64,000 nucleotides of DNA from Gonocerus acuteangulatus (lineage: Eukaryota > Arthropoda > Insecta > Hemiptera > Coreidae), in NCBI GenBank assembly GCA_946811695.1, contig OX328124.1, positions 95,627,304 to 95,691,303 on the forward strand, in the 5' to 3' direction. Of the stretch, positions 46,197 to 57,269 are shown one piece after another. A program made the translations under genes and the position numbers. The first letter of the stretch is position 1, and each line of letters begins with the position of its first letter. The notes under the pieces were generated by a model, which worked only from the letters and a program-made list of their open reading frames with translations, was not told the origin of the DNA and did no database searches.

Positions 46197-46945
46197 GGAG
46201 GGTTCGATTCCCACCGGGAGGAATTTTCTCATATAACGGCTCGTTGAGAAAATTCCACCTTGGATGTTGGCGATATTGGCCTAGATGTCGATAAGGCTTT
46301 AAAAAATAAAAAAAAAAAAAAATAAAAAAAAAAATAAAAAAAAAATAAAAAAATAAAATTGAAGACTGATTCAACACGTTAGCACCGCTAACGTGTTTTT
46401 TTTTTTCTACGACCCATCGACATTTTCTCAACGAGCCGTTAGATGAGAAAATTCCTGCCGGCGGGAATCGAATCCACCATGTCCTGCATGAGAATCTAAG
46501 GCTTTAACCACTAGACCACGGGGGGAGACCCCCAATAATAATGTTTAAAGGATTATCTCCTTAACTCGTGTTTTGAAGGTAGTATTAACCAGTCGCATTA
46601 TTCTCATCCATTACAAACGTTATTTCATGATGAGTTATTTCGGGAATAATTATTTTGCATCTGAGTGAAATAATTTATTTCACGAATAAAAAATACTGAA
46701 ATATCATTTATCAAATAGTTATTTCAGAAATAAAGCTTTTAGAATTATGTTGATTTATTTCAAAGAATGATCAAATTTTCAAATAATTATTCAAGGAATA
46801 AATACATCTAGTTATTTGATGAAGATTGTTTTATTTAACGATGAAATAACATTTAAAGAATTTCCGTTATTCCGGAAATAATTAATTCAGGAATAACCAT
46901 TTTATTTATTTAAGGAATAGATTATTCCAGTATTGCCCAGGTCTA
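45828..46945. mobile_element. hAT-type element with GAAATAATTATTTC-like interior
   Basis: Ends TAGACCTGGGCATAATTTAT and TATTGCCCAGGTCTA are inverted repeats, and AAATAAAT lies directly outside both (45820-45827, 46946-46953), a perfect 8-bp target duplication as made by hAT transposases. Excluding the SINE insertions at about 46080-46535, the 1.1-kb body is almost entirely degenerate copies of (G)GAATAATTATTTC in both orientations. No transposase. Confidence 0.85.
46080..46535. mobile_element. Cluster of three type A SINE pieces
   Basis: First, plus strand 46080-46140: GTTGGCGATAATGGCCCTGA tail. Second, plus strand 46196-46320: GGGTTCGATTCCCACCGGGA (B box), GGAATTTTCTCATATAACGG body, GTTGGCGATATTGGCCTAGA tail and A-rich end. 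Third, minus strand about 46390-46535: GTGGTCTAGTGGTTAAAGCC (A box), GGTGGATTCGATTCCCGCC (B box) and GGCAGGAATTTTCTCATC. A 52-nt T run (46144-46195) separates the first two. ACACGTTAGC/GCTAACGTGT near 46376-46397 is a hairpin at the junction with the third. The loss of GCGCC pairing in these tails marks a diverged subfamily. Confidence 0.7.
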
Positions 46946-46954
46946 AAATAAATT

Positions 46955-47840
46955 ACTCAATGTATGGCGAGTTCCATTGCAATATAACAGAAATTTCGAA
47001 CGTTACGGGCATTTTAGTATCTTTTGTCCGGAATAAACCCTGCTTCTAGGTGTACCGATCTTTATTTATAGTTTCCAGGTTAAAAAATATATACGTATAC
47101 TTTAGGCAAATTCCTCAACGATTTGTCGTAACTAATCACCTTGTTGAGGGATATGTTTAGTCTATGCAGCATCTGCGGAACGAACGTTTTTTTAATACCT
47201 CAGCAAAGAGTGAACATTAAGTTGAATTTACAAAATCCAATGAGAACGAACATACTAACTAAAGATAGGCCTAATTTCCTTTGCCAATTAACCCGGCTTA
47301 TTTAATTAAATTGTCCTGGATAAAAGGGGAAAAAATAAAAGAAAAAAAGAACGAACTCTGTTATCCAAACGAGGGGGAAGTAATAACGGTAGCCTAGGTT
47401 TTCTTGTTTGGTCACTAATTTGTTGGAAAAGCGCAGGTGGCGGGGAACGTATATCTGTAGTAGGGTATCAGCCTAATTACTAACTCTACCCTTAATCAGA
47501 ATAACTACCAACAGCAGCCCTCGAGTCTGTGCCCTACGCTAAGCCTCGTAAAAACTAAGCTCCGAATAAAAATACAGCACCTTCGCTCGAACAATCGTTC
47601 CTACAACCCAATTTATTCTAGGCTTATCTTTTCATCCTCCGGGCCCATTCTTCGATCATAATTATAAATAAAGGCCAGATTCTAATATTAAAAATAAAAG
47701 AGAAATTGATAAACTAAATAAAGAAAACAATTCGGAATATTTTTTTGACATGGACTTGCCGCTCCGCTGTGGATAAAGCAAGAAAGTTGTAATAGACACT
47801 GAAGATGTAATCCATTTTCGAATATAGTATGGCAGTAGTT
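46955..47840. other. Unassigned sequence, no gene seen
   Basis: No recognisable gene. The segment 47440-47560 is less AT-rich. Confidence 0.4.
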
Positions 47841-47841
47841 G

Positions 47842-47915
47842 GGGCGAGGTTAGCTCAATGGTAAAGCACACGATTAATATACAGAAGGACTCTTGAATTA
47901 AAAAGCAGAGCGCAC
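47842..47915 (+). other. tRNA-like sequence, degenerate
   Basis: GGGGCGAGGTTAGCTCAATG followed by GTAAAGCACACG resembles the 5' half of a tRNA, including a D-arm/A box. The expected T-arm is GACTCTTGAATTAAAAA instead of a GGTTCGAATCC-type box, and the acceptor stem does not close. A dead tRNA or SINE head. Confidence 0.35.
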
Positions 47916-47919
47916 TCTT

Positions 47920-48329
47920 ATTTATAGATCTTTATCTTCTAGTGTCTTCGTTTTGGGTTGTATTTGGGGTTCCAGGCCGTCCCAAGGCCCAATCAACGTT
48001 TAATAAGGCTATATCAACGTTTAATAGATAACTGCAAAGTGCAAAATCAGGCTACCAGAGCAACGTACTGACGACACTATCCCCCAATTGTGCCGTATGG
48101 TATTCGCTTGATGGTTGTATTCGGGGTCCTAGAACGTCCCTAGGACCTCTCAGCCTTTTATTAATTTATTTCTAGGTATCTGCAAAGGGGAAGCATTGTA
48201 TATAGAACTAACCACGCCTACTCCGTAGTGTGACGTATGATCAACAATCGGAAACTTATACAGTAACTGCCCTTCTGGGTTCTTCTCGCCTGTTTTGGGA
48301 CTGATTTTTTTTTATGGAATTATTTACCT
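47920..48329. other. Unassigned, with internal duplication
   Basis: GTTTTGGGTTGTATTTGGGG-TTCCAGGCCGTCCCAAGG (47950-47990) and TTGATGGTTGTATTCGGGG-TCCTAGAACGTCCCTAGG (48110-48150) are diverged direct copies about 160 bp apart, each followed by sequence containing TATCTGCAAAG-like words. Confidence 0.45.
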
Positions 48330-48340
48330 ACTTCGAGTAG

Positions 48341-48393
48341 TTTTTTTTTTTTTTTTTTTTTTACGGCGCATCTACATCTTGGCTATTAGCGCC
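48341..48393 (-). mobile_element. Tail-only SINE with 11-bp target duplication
   Basis: Minus strand GGCGCTAATAGCCAAGATGT, AGATGCGCCGT, poly(A). ACTTCGAGTAG occurs at 48330-48340 and 48394-48404. The target is itself a run of GTAGTTAACTAC-like words (48404-48475), perhaps the interior of another hAT-type element. Confidence 0.85.
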
Positions 48394-48629
48394 ACTTCGA
48401 GTAGTTAACTACTCACCTAGTAACTAGTAGTTGAGTAGTTAAATTGTGTAACTACAAACTAGTAATTAGTTTTCTTATTTACATTAGCCAACAACCTTTT
48501 TTTCTATTTATTTTTTTTTTTTTTTTTTAGTTTTAAAAACAAAGACCAAAATTTGGGCCCGCTAGCATATAACAGATACTTATAAACATTTCAATAGATA
48601 CACGTTTTATACGGGGTTCATTTTCGGTA

Positions 48630-48866
48630 CCGTAAAATGGGGTCACATTTGTACAGTGTGGTGAAATTGATACGAACTTGTACTACTAGGATCTATTCCT
48701 TTAACCGATACCAAAGGGTCAAACTTTGCCCGAAGAGTGCGAACAGACAAATCTATAGGTATATATTTGTCTGTTAGCTCTCAAACATATAAATTATATA
48801 TGTTTATAAGCAGTATAGATTTGTGCCATTTTCGCCACACTGTACTAATGTGGGCCCATTTTACGG
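48630..48866. mobile_element. TA-flanked MITE, CCGTAAAATGGG ends
   Basis: CCGTAAAATGGGGTCACATT and TTTGTACAGTGTGGTG at the left are inverted at the right (CCACACTGTACTAATGTGGG and CCATTTTACGG). TA sits outside both ends. The 237-bp interior is AT-rich with an ACAGACAAATCTATA/TATATTTGTCTGT inverted repeat. The TA duplication suggests a Tc1/mariner or pogo transposase in trans. Confidence 0.75.
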
Positions 48867-48869
48867 TAT

Positions 48870-49430
48870 CTAGTAGGTGAGAAATTTTTCAAAATTGAAC
48901 CCTAATAGCTAAATTCTTTGGGAATATGCTAAATGATAATAAATATATGAAAAATGCTACCTAAAGGAACTTAACTCCAAAGACTGAGAAAATATTACAA
49001 GATAAAATGCTATTCTAGAAAACATTGTAGCGAAGGCTACAAGGAGCAATTTCTATGTAAAGAAGGTAATATCTTGTGAAAGCTAGCTGTACATTTCATC
49101 CTGCTTCTTCACTCTCATTTCCCTTTATATACAGCTCTGGTTCATGCCATCCAAGCCATCAGCATCTCTTTTTTTTATCTTATTTACATTCTTAAACGCC
49201 AATTTTGTGAAGGCATTATATGCCAAAGTTGAACAGAATTATGGAGAATACAATATGTTAACATGTTGTTTGCGCCATTGCCTAAGAAACCAATAATCAT
49301 TAATTGTCTTCAAAAATATTATAAAACTAGAAGTATGCTGATAACTACCTACCACACAAATCTAGAACCCGAGTCAGACCTCAAAATCACACAATATGTG
49401 AAGCCAGAGAAAGTACATACTGTGATAGTA
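48870..49430. other. Unassigned sequence, no gene seen
   Basis: No recognisable gene or repeat. Confidence 0.4.
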
Positions 49431-49439
49431 AACAAGGAA

Positions 49440-49690
49440 TGTTTGGGATTCGGCAAAGAGAAAACGTCAGTTTTTCAGAAAAATCTGTATTTCGAACGCT
49501 TCGGCATGTTCTTTGAAGCCTTTTTTAGCAACAAATGCCGCGTGGAGGAAGACCACGATATCTTTTAGGTAACTACGGATAAGTGGGACACCTCCACTCC
49601 TATCAAAACACTGGGCATTTTTTGAAGAAGAAGGCATCCAAAGGGCGTGCTGAATCGTTGATATAGATTTTTCTGAAAATCGGACGATCA
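49440..49690. mobile_element. Decayed fold-back element
   Basis: Left: GTTTGGGATTCGGCAAAGAG, AAAATCTGTATTTCGAACGC and TTCGGCATGTTCTTTGAAGC. Right: AAGAAGGCATCCAAAGGGCG, TGCTGAATCG and ATATAGATTTTTCTGAAAAT. The order and inverted arrangement follow 51974-52320, with many changes. The 101-codon frame at 49263-49568 lies across it and is not credible. Confidence 0.45.
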
Positions 49691-49959
49691 CATATTATCA
49701 CCTCCAAGGCTTACTATGCGCATCTCATTATGGGAGAAAACGTTATGCGCCAACACACGTTGGCTGATATAGAATTTTTCAGGCTTCAATAGCCACAGAT
49801 ATTTATTTTAAATATAACGGATAAATGATCGTTGACTTCCTAGGCAGGAGTTCAAGCTGAAAGACCTAAAAGACAAAACAATTAATATTGCTCGAACAAA
49901 AATTAGTCATTTTTAATGAACCAAAATAGGTCCATCAAAAATTAATCATTTTTAATGAA

Positions 49960-51420
49960 CCAAAATAGGTCCATTAGGAGGGGTGGTACCCCCAGTAGTT
50001 TACTGTTAGGAGGGGTGGACCAGTTAGTAAACTACTACTTTGCCCATATCGGCCGTAATACTTATAATTGCGTGAAAAACTAAATAGAAATATGTGAAGA
50101 AAACTAAACAGGTCCAGCCGAAGGGGGAAGAGGTTTACATTTTTTACAATTACCCAAATTATTATTTTGATCGTATCGGCCGTTATTCGTACATTCTTGC
50201 CATTGGACACTGCTATAGGCGCTGCTGAATGCTTCTGACCGATATTTTGCGTTGTTATGGTTCTTTTATCTGTAAATGTGACCATTTTTTTTATTTCATC
50301 AAGATCAATAAACAAAAATGTGAAGTTTTGTGTGTTTATAAAATAGTTTAGAACCAGTGTTGGGCAAAACTAACGTTAGTAAACTAAACTAACGTTAGTT
50401 TTCTCTAACTAAAACTAAACTAATGTTATATTTTTAGTTTTAGTTTTAGTTTAGTTTTAGATTTGTATAATTATTAATCATATGGACTCCGTTTTTAGTA
50501 ATGCAATTAGTTTAGTTTAGTAAAAGAGAACTAAATTTGTGATTTTAGTTTAGTTTTAGTTTTTAGTTAACTAATTTAGTTTATCAAAGAACATTTGTTT
50601 TCAAATTACGAGAAAAAGCCACAATTTCTTATTCTTAAGCAAGTTCTATTAGTTTTAATAATTTACTTAATTATCGAAATAACATATGATTTATATTAAT
50701 TCATGTTATTTCAGTAAAACTAAACTAAACTAAATTTTTAGTTTAGTTTTTAGTGACTTCCCAAAGATTTAGTTTTAGTTTTAGTTTAGTTAAAATCCAT
50801 TAATTAGTAAAATTTTAGTTTTAGTTTTTTTTTAGGTTGCAATTTTTAGTTTAGTTTTAGTTTATTCCAAAAAGTGAATTTAGTTTTAATTTTAGTTTTA
50901 GTTTTTAGTTTTGCCCAACATTGTTTAGAACCTCCCATAAACAGCAGTACGGGAGAAAATAATTCAATAAAATAATAATCGAGTCAGCTGTAAATTACAC
51001 ACATAAAAGGTCAAAACTCTTCATGATTACTTTATATTTAAACCGAATAATCCAGGAATGCTGCGTAAATTTTTCCACACTTAGCACATTAATTTGCCAA
51101 TAACGGCCGTAATTTTCAGTTTATTGCAAAGGAACTCAGCAGACACGACGCCCAACCCATGACATAATTTAAAAAACATCCCTTCATTAGAAGTTGGGGT
51201 TTATTATTCATCAAGAACTATAAACAAAAATGGGATTATTTTTTTTTTTTTTTTGTGTGTGTTTATAAAGTAGTATAGTATGTCACATACACAACAGAAA
51301 ACTCAGGAAGAAATTTAAGTCAGCCGTGAGTAACAAGTATAAGAGGTCAATAGTATTTATATAAACGATTTTAAGCAAATTATTAGCTCCTGCGTGAAGG
51401 ACGATTAAGGTTTTAATAAT
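49960..51420 (+). repeat. R2-type repeats interrupted by a hAT MITE
   Basis: GTTAGGAGGGGTGGACCAG, ATATCGGCCGTAATACTTAT, CGTATCGGCCGTTATTCGTA and AACAAAAATGTGAAGTTTTG match the R2 unit at 21.4-22.1 kb. After the hAT insertion the text resumes (ACAGCAGTACGGGAGAAAAT) and a further unit follows (AACGGCCGTAATTTTCAGTT, ACAAAAATGGGATTA, GCTCCTGCGTGAAGGACG). Confidence 0.6.
50355..50923. mobile_element. hAT-type MITE with TTTTAGTTTAG interior
   Basis: Ends CAGTGTTGGGCAAAACTAAC and TTAGTTTTGCCCAACATTG are inverted repeats. TTTAGAAC flanks both (50347-50354, 50924-50931), a perfect 8-bp duplication. Most of the 569 bp is iterated TTTTAGTTTAGTTTTAG or its complement, a degenerate repeat of the word next to each end. 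It sits inside an R2 repeat. No transposase. Confidence 0.9.
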
Positions 51421-51973
51421 ACTTTCAAAATCAAACTAGAGAAAAATATTAAAATGATTTACTCTGGTAAAAGAGTCGATAACCAAAGTTGCGGGTCTCT
51501 AATAAATAATTAATACAGAAAACAGTAATGAATTCACAAATCTGTTTGAAGTCTGAAGAATCTGGGAGGCTTCCGAAGTAACACTAGATGCTTGCTACCT
51601 TAATACATCTCTTTTTTGGCTTCCATCAAAAGGCAGGAAATACCAACTGGTGGAAGAGAAACCTTATAAGCTCTGATATTAAACATCGCATGTTTATTTG
51701 AAATAGTAATGTCAACAGCCATTATTCTAAAGACCTGAGTTGACTCTTCTTAAGATCAAAAGATTCTTTAACCGGCACATGGTATAGAAATAGCTCTCTT
51801 CAAAGGTAACTCCCACCTTTACACAAGGCTTCTTGTTGAGAAAATAATGACGTCATATATAAGTAGAAACAAGGGAAGAAATCAGAATTCCGATTCGAAG
51901 GAGCTGTGACGTCTTAGCGCGTTTCCAAGCGGTTCTTATCCCAAGAGCCATTTGGTAACCTTAAAAGATACCT

Positions 51974-52320
51974 AAGTAAAGATGGAATGGTTGGGATTCG
52001 GCTAAATAAACCTCAATATGATTTTGTTTTAAAAAAAATCTATATTTCGGACGTTTCGGCTACTCATTGGTAGCCTTCGTCAGCTAAAATGACAAAAAAA
52101 AAAGAGAAATTAATACAAAAACAGAAAAAAAATTTGTTTCTGTTTTTGTATTAATTTCTCTTTTTTTTGTCATTTTAGCTGACGAAGGCTACCAATGAGT
52201 AGCCGAAACGTCGGAAATATAGATTTTTTTAAAACAAAATCATATTGAGGTTTATTTAGCCGAATCCCAACCATTCCATCTTTACTTATCACCTCGACGG
52301 CTAACTATCTAATCATCATG
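51974..52320. mobile_element. Fold-back element with two intact hammerhead-like motifs
   Basis: A 347-bp element flanked by a perfect 13-bp duplication TTAAAAGATACCT (51961-51973 and 52321-52333). About 150 bp on each side of 52130 are almost exact reverse complements: TGGAATGGTTGGGATTCGGC against GCCGAATCCCAACCATTCCA, through the tract next to the centre (AAAGAGAAATTAATACAAAA and its complement). Each arm carries one hammerhead-like motif (52050-52083 minus, 52179-52212 plus). The right side has the additional end ACCTCGACGGCTAACTATCT. It lies within an R-family copy, so it is younger. Confidence 0.85.
52179..52212 (+). ncRNA. Hammerhead-like motif (right arm of 51974-52320)
   Basis: CTGACGA, one A, GGCTAC-CAATGA-GTAGCC stem-loop, GAAACGTC; its exact inverse lies at 52050-52083. 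All bases of the CUGANGA and GAAA boxes are present. The departures from the canonical core are the extra A before stem II and the loop-less ACGU third stem, which could pair between two molecules. Confidence 0.5.
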
Positions 52321-52769
52321 TTAAAAGATACCTATATAGTTAATATTTTGTGAAAAATTTAAACACCTATCCTAAGGACATTTTTAAGAGAAATGATATT
52401 TTAGGCGCCATTATACACAAAAACTTATTGAAGCGGAATTTAGACACTCATTTTTAGGCACTTTCATTTTAGTGCTGGCAGGTAGGATCGATGAAGATTT
52501 AATGATATTTGCAAAAATTCTTTTATGAGTGCAACCTTAATAGCTAAAGACACAAAGAAACAGCTTTCAGAAAATTTTTCAAGTTTTAAGCATTATTTTT
52601 CTACGATGGACAATGTAGTTACATCGAAAATTATAAAAACCATCTTTCAGCGGTCAATTTCTACTGGTTTACGCACCTTCAAATCAAAAGTATTTTTGTG
52701 CCAAATTTTATCAAAATCGGAACATTTTACTATCAGTATCAAATGCCACGTCATTAGTATCAACTCTGT

Positions 52770-53655
52770 TCCGTTGAAAAAAAAAAATAGAAAATTTCGG
52801 TATGCGAGACATAGAATCGTTTTATCGCCACATAGACCAAAACAGTAATATGACCAAGAATCATATTATTTCTATTAGGACTTTTTACATTTTACCATGC
52901 CAGTGTGGCATTTTTACAGTTTACCACCCTATTCTAGCTCGCGTAGGTGAAAAATCATTAAATAATAATAAACATTTTACGAGAAAAAAAGATGTATTAA
53001 TAAACGTAAGAAGAGGAGAAATAATACACATCTTCACTCTGAAAACCTTGCCCTCAATTTCCCTGTAACTATGAAGCCGAATCCCCGGCGATAAAGTCAA
53101 ATATGATTAAAACCCATCCAATAATTCGTAATTAGGCCCTCAAACAGAGGCAACTTTCCGAAGGATGCAAACTCAATTTCCCCTTTGCAGATGAAGTCCA
53201 AGTTTACGGAGTTGGGACTGGAAATAAGGAAGAATCGGAATTGAGTAGACTTTAGGAGGACCTTGTTCCAGGCAGTTCGGACCTCATTAGAAGGCAATTA
53301 CCAATAGGTCCAGAAAATTATTAGGGGAAAAGAAAGGCACTTGAAGGGGGAGAAATTGGAGCGAAATGCGTTATGGCAACGAACTTTCAAAAAGACATTC
53401 CCAACTAATAAAAACTCTTTGATCGCTGTTTTAAACGGGGTACTTGAAATTCTGCCAAGCTATTTTCAAAGATATTAATGATGTGCTTATTAATATAAGA
53501 TGACAAGTAAGATTCTTCTAAACTCAATGTTAATAGAGTGACATACAGCTTCTCTGCCTTACTCCTGGCTTTTGGTGCAAAGGAATTTAAAATCTGGATT
53601 TTAAAAAGAAAAAATTAATCTAATCCTGTAAGATAGAACAAGATGACAATCTGTG
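52770..53655. other. Unassigned sequence, no gene seen
   Basis: The frames at 52802-53068 and 53097-53297 are under 90 codons and unrecognised. Confidence 0.35.
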
Positions 53656-53664
53656 CAGACTCAC

Positions 53665-53760
53665 TCCCTTATGCTGGCTAGAAAAGGATGGTAACCTACA
53701 GATAACCCGTCCTAAAATTCTTAGTTAATAATAATGGACGTTAAAATTTAAATAAATAAA
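53665..53760 (+). mobile_element. Type B SINE, 5' truncated
   Basis: GCTGGCTAGAAAAGGATGGT, AACCTACAGATAACCCGTCC and AATAATGGACGTTAAAATTT followed by AAATAAATAA. It begins downstream of the B box. Confidence 0.75.
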
Positions 53761-53764
53761 TACC

Positions 53765-54615
53765 AGTGTATTCACAAATAAAGGTTAATTCACTGTTAAA
53801 AAAAAAGAACATCACTACAGATACTTGAAAATAACTGCATGTGGTCTTCGCAAAAAGACCCAATAATACTCAAACTCGGATACTAAACTTATATTAGAAG
53901 GAGTGTAGTGGTATCTGGAAACTTATAAATCAATACCCATGTTTTTAAAATTTTCGCAAGGTAATGCCATTATTATATGTATACAAATATAACTCAACAA
54001 AAAATAATTTGAAGCACCAACATTTCATAAACCTGCTTCTTTCATACACAGATAATGAAAACTCTTTAATATAACTAGAACCTTTTTTCGGAAAAGAACT
54101 GGAAACTCGCACAAGGCTTATATTAAATAAGGATTAACCAGACACTAAAAACACACAATACACTTGCACAGCAGATGAATGACTCAAGCTGCAAAACTAT
54201 CTAGAGTCCTTGGGATGATTCAGGGCTATATAATAAAAATAGTAGAGCGGTCGAAGGTGCCGAGTTCTGGGCAGTCGACCAAGACGGAGATTCTGCGAGG
54301 TGGATTCCGTATTCACCTTCTCTTGCATCTCTCAAAGGGAGTTTTCTACGGGTGAGCGGATTAAATATAGTCCTGCTCTGTAGAAAGTGTATTATTCACA
54401 GCTTAAGAATGCAATTTATGCGAAAGTAAACATCACCCAAGTATATTTAACCAATTTTTTATCAGTGATCCTTGCCAGGAACGTTTTCAGATCTTTCACA
54501 TACTAACATTCTTGTTGAGATATTTGTCGGGCACTCTAAAACCTCGCAATGACTTAAGTTTTTCAAATGCCTCCCATTTATCAAAACTAATATATTTACA
54601 TGTTGGTTGCTTTGA
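53765..54615. other. Unassigned sequence, no gene seen
   Basis: A GC-richer patch at 54240-54350 is unrecognised. The rest is AT-rich. Confidence 0.4.
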
Positions 54616-54623
54616 AGAAAGGT

Positions 54624-54869
54624 CATGGGCGTAGATAGGAAATAATTTCGGGCTGGGACCAATTCCGGAGTATGGAATACTATCTAGAACTTGGAATAGT
54701 TTTAGCCAACTAAAACGCTATTATAACCAAAATAAAATACTTTTTATGAACTAAGTGACCTTATTTAATTTATTTTTAAGGGGGTTATGACACATTTTTA
54801 CCCGATCAAATCAAAATGTCGGGGGAGGGGGCTGCATCTCTCTCAGCCTCCCTCTTATATACGCCCATG
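54624..54869 (-). mobile_element. MITE with CATGGGCGTA ends, copy 2
   Basis: Reversed relative of 42319-42577. CATGGGCGTAGATAGG and CTTATATACGCCCATG form the TIRs. AGAAAGGT (54616-54623) and AGAAAGGC (54870-54877) form an 8-bp duplication with one change. hAT-type by duplication length. Confidence 0.7.
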
Positions 54870-54879
54870 AGAAAGGCAC

Positions 54880-55530
54880 AAGGACAAAATTTTATTTTAT
54901 GTGAAATTTTGGACTTTTCATATATTTTATAACAAATCTAGAAAATGTTGCGTAAATGGAAGGTGATCTTTCAAAAGCCAAATAAACTTCGATAGGGCCA
55001 CCTCAATCCGCGAAAACGATGCTTCAAGTTTCTTCAGTTGCTTTAAGTTTCGGATATTTTTTCTTTGGGAGAATTTGGCTTCTCCTCCAGCGGTGTTATA
55101 TTAGCTCATGTGTATTTTACAGTTCACTGGCGCCGCTGTATGATCGATAGTGTTCAGATAAATTTCCTCTTGTAAAAGCTCCTCCAATGATTTCCAAGCA
55201 AATGCTAAAGCGTGATTCGTGGTCGTTTGGACGATCAAGTTATCTCACGCTTCATCCCTACTTGGACTTTTTTGAGGCAAGAAGTACGAAAGTGAGATCA
55301 AAAGCAAACACGCTTTCGTAAAATTGCCCCATGAAAACCGTCCCTGAAGCAAAAACTCGTGAGTTATCACCGGCTAAACATTTCATTGAACATCATTCGA
55401 AAAATATGAAATTAGAAATCCTAACAGTAATAACTAAGTTTTAAAGTAAAAATATAAATACCTAATTAAAAGAAAAATCTATTAAAAAAAAAAAGTTAAC
55501 AGGGCAGAAAGTTGAAAAGAGGGCGTCCTC
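54880..55530. other. Unassigned sequence, no gene seen
   Basis: No recognisable gene or repeat. Confidence 0.4.
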
Positions 55531-55534
55531 ATTA

Positions 55535-55860
55535 CTAGGCGTACCTAGCAACGAGAGGAGAGTGGGGGGACGGTCCTTGGTTACAAGCATACCTCCTTAG
55601 TTTAAAGACCTTGGGGCGGAGTATACTAAGTTATTGAGGTCCTGAGTTTATAGCCGGGGAGAGAGAGGTGCAGGTAGTGACGGCTCACTCTCTTCCAGGC
55701 CGACCACCAGGGTAGTGAAGGCAGCTCTTATCGCACCTTCAAATCGACTCTTACCTTACCCGGGACGTAATACAGCAGAGGTGGGACTTGTCTGATGGAC
55801 GGCTATGGTAGGCGGCTTAGCTTAGGTCAAGGTTACTTCTCGATGGCTTACTTTCAAGAC
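55535..55860. repeat. GC-richer dispersed segment
   Basis: It contains ATTACTAGGCGTACCTAGCA-ACGAG and GGTAGGCGGCTTAGCTTAGG with TCAAGG. Related words appear at 57517 (CTATTAGGCGTGCTTTGTTA-CGAGG) and 59348 (GTCAGGCGGCGGCTTAGACA-AGGGTCAAG). The three together suggest a dispersed element, possibly a retroelement leader. There is no coding evidence. Confidence 0.4.
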
Positions 55861-56196
55861 AGGGCTTTCAGGGAAATTAGAACATTTTTCTAGTAACACA
55901 TTTACTTAACTTTTTAAGATCTCCGTAAGAGCAGGGCAAAACATGAGTAACACAGACCTACCAGCGCTTATTATTTTCTCTAATATTATTATTATTTATT
56001 GATGGTAATCCGCATCTTTGACGATGAGCACTCTATTTGTCTGTTCTGAACAGATGCTGGCGATCGATTAACCTACGCCACTACAAAAGATAGCCTAAGT
56101 GAGTATATAAACTAAATCAGTTGAATTTCTTTCGTATGTGTGATATGGATAGACTAAAACATATGAAATAACTAAATAGACAATAAACTAAAAAAT

Positions 56197-56240
56197 GGTG
56201 CCAACAATAAATAGACGTTAAAATATAAATACATAAAATA
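56197..56240 (+). mobile_element. Tail-only trace of type B SINE
   Basis: CAACAATAAATAGACGTTAA followed by AATATAAATACATA matches only the last 35 nt or so of the type B SINE. It has no core or head. Confidence 0.45.
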
Positions 56241-56374
56241 AGAAATAAATACATTAAAAAAAGTAATAAAAATGAACGTGGAAATCATTCTATGAAGTTC
56301 TGTAGTTATTGTAATACCTACAGAGTGTTTAAATGTTCTACTTATGATAATGTAACCACTTGCCACACGATGTA

Positions 56375-57066
56375 TCGTCCCTACCATGTCAAACTATCGA
56401 ATATGAAAATCAGTCATTTTCAAGAGAGCAAGATAAAACAATAATAGTGATTCCAAAATCAACGCCTTTACAAAAAAATAATTATACTTATTTTTCTATT
56501 TATATTGTTAATCGTTTTAAGGTGAAATTATTAACAAACTGTTTACAGTTTTTTTAATTAACGAGGAATCATATTCGTGAGTTTGGATCTTGGTGCTAAT
56601 AAGTGATTTTTCTTGGATCGGCGTTTCAAAATGTCGAATGTGGTATTTTCGATAGTTTGCTGATTCCGATAGACTAACTGTATAAATATTATCCTTTCAA
56701 ATAACGAATGTGACGTATTCGACATTGTGCATTGTACTAATTGTATAGTATAAGTGATATCTACTAATTAAAGTAACGAATATACCATTTTCGATAGTTT
56801 GCCAAGTCAATTTTTTGTCCCAAATTTATGACGATTAGAAGCAAACTAGCGAACGAACGTATTCGATACAATATAATTCGATTGACAAAGTAATATATTG
56901 AAAAATGGTCATATTCGATACTTTATTTAAGGCATTTCCGGCAATTCTAAAGAGGCTAGAGTTTCGACGATTTGCCACAACCCGTATCGTCCACAATGCA
57001 AGAGTAAAATATCAAATGTGAAAAACGAGATTTTTCATATTCGATAGTTTGACATGGTAGGGACGA
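56375..57066. mobile_element. TA-flanked MITE with TCGTCCCTACC ends
   Basis: TCGTCCCTACCATGTCAAAC and TATCGAATATGAAAA are exactly inverted at the right (TTTTCATATTCGATA and GTTTGACATGGTAGGGACGA), with TA outside both. The 692-bp interior repeats the end word: TTCGATAGTTTGC at about 56649 and 56793, TTCGACATTGTGC near 56719, TTCGATACAAT near 56862, TTCGATACTTT near 56913, TTCGACGATTTGCC near 56963. Mariner/pogo-type by target duplication; no transposase. Confidence 0.75.
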
Positions 57067-57089
57067 TATGTGACTTTTATATTTTGTTT

Positions 57090-57124
57090 TATATATATAC
57101 ATATATACATATACATATATATAT

Positions 57125-57172
<48 letters not shown>

Positions 57173-57208
57173 ATATATATATACATATATATACATATAT
57201 ATACATAT

Positions 57209-57264
<56 letters not shown>
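57090..57264. repeat. (AT)n/(ATAC)n microsatellite
   Basis: About 170 bp of TATATA with interspersed ACATA and ACACAC. Apparent frames here (57054-57266) are artefacts. Confidence 0.97.
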
Positions 57265-57269
57265 GAGTT

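Larger units (their letters stand above)
51895..52760 (-). repeat. R-family copy, reversed, split by a fold-back element
   Basis: CCGATTCGAAGGAGCTGTGA, CGTCTTAGCGCGTTTCC, TTCTTATCCCAAGAGCC, the split at 51974, then AGGCGCCATTATACACAAAA, GTAGGATCGATGAAGATTTA, GAGTGCAACCTTAATAGCTA and TATTTTTGTGCCAAATTTTA-TCAAAATCGG. The order is the reverse of other R/R2 copies. It shows the R and R2 types share both termini. Confidence 0.65.

Noticed and set aside
46042..46431. 129-codon minus-strand frame
   Set aside because: It consists of poly-lysine and phenylalanine runs from poly-T/poly-A and SINE sequence inside a hAT element.
49974..50315. 113-codon minus-strand frame
   Set aside because: It overlaps an R2 repeat with tandem units and has no domain.
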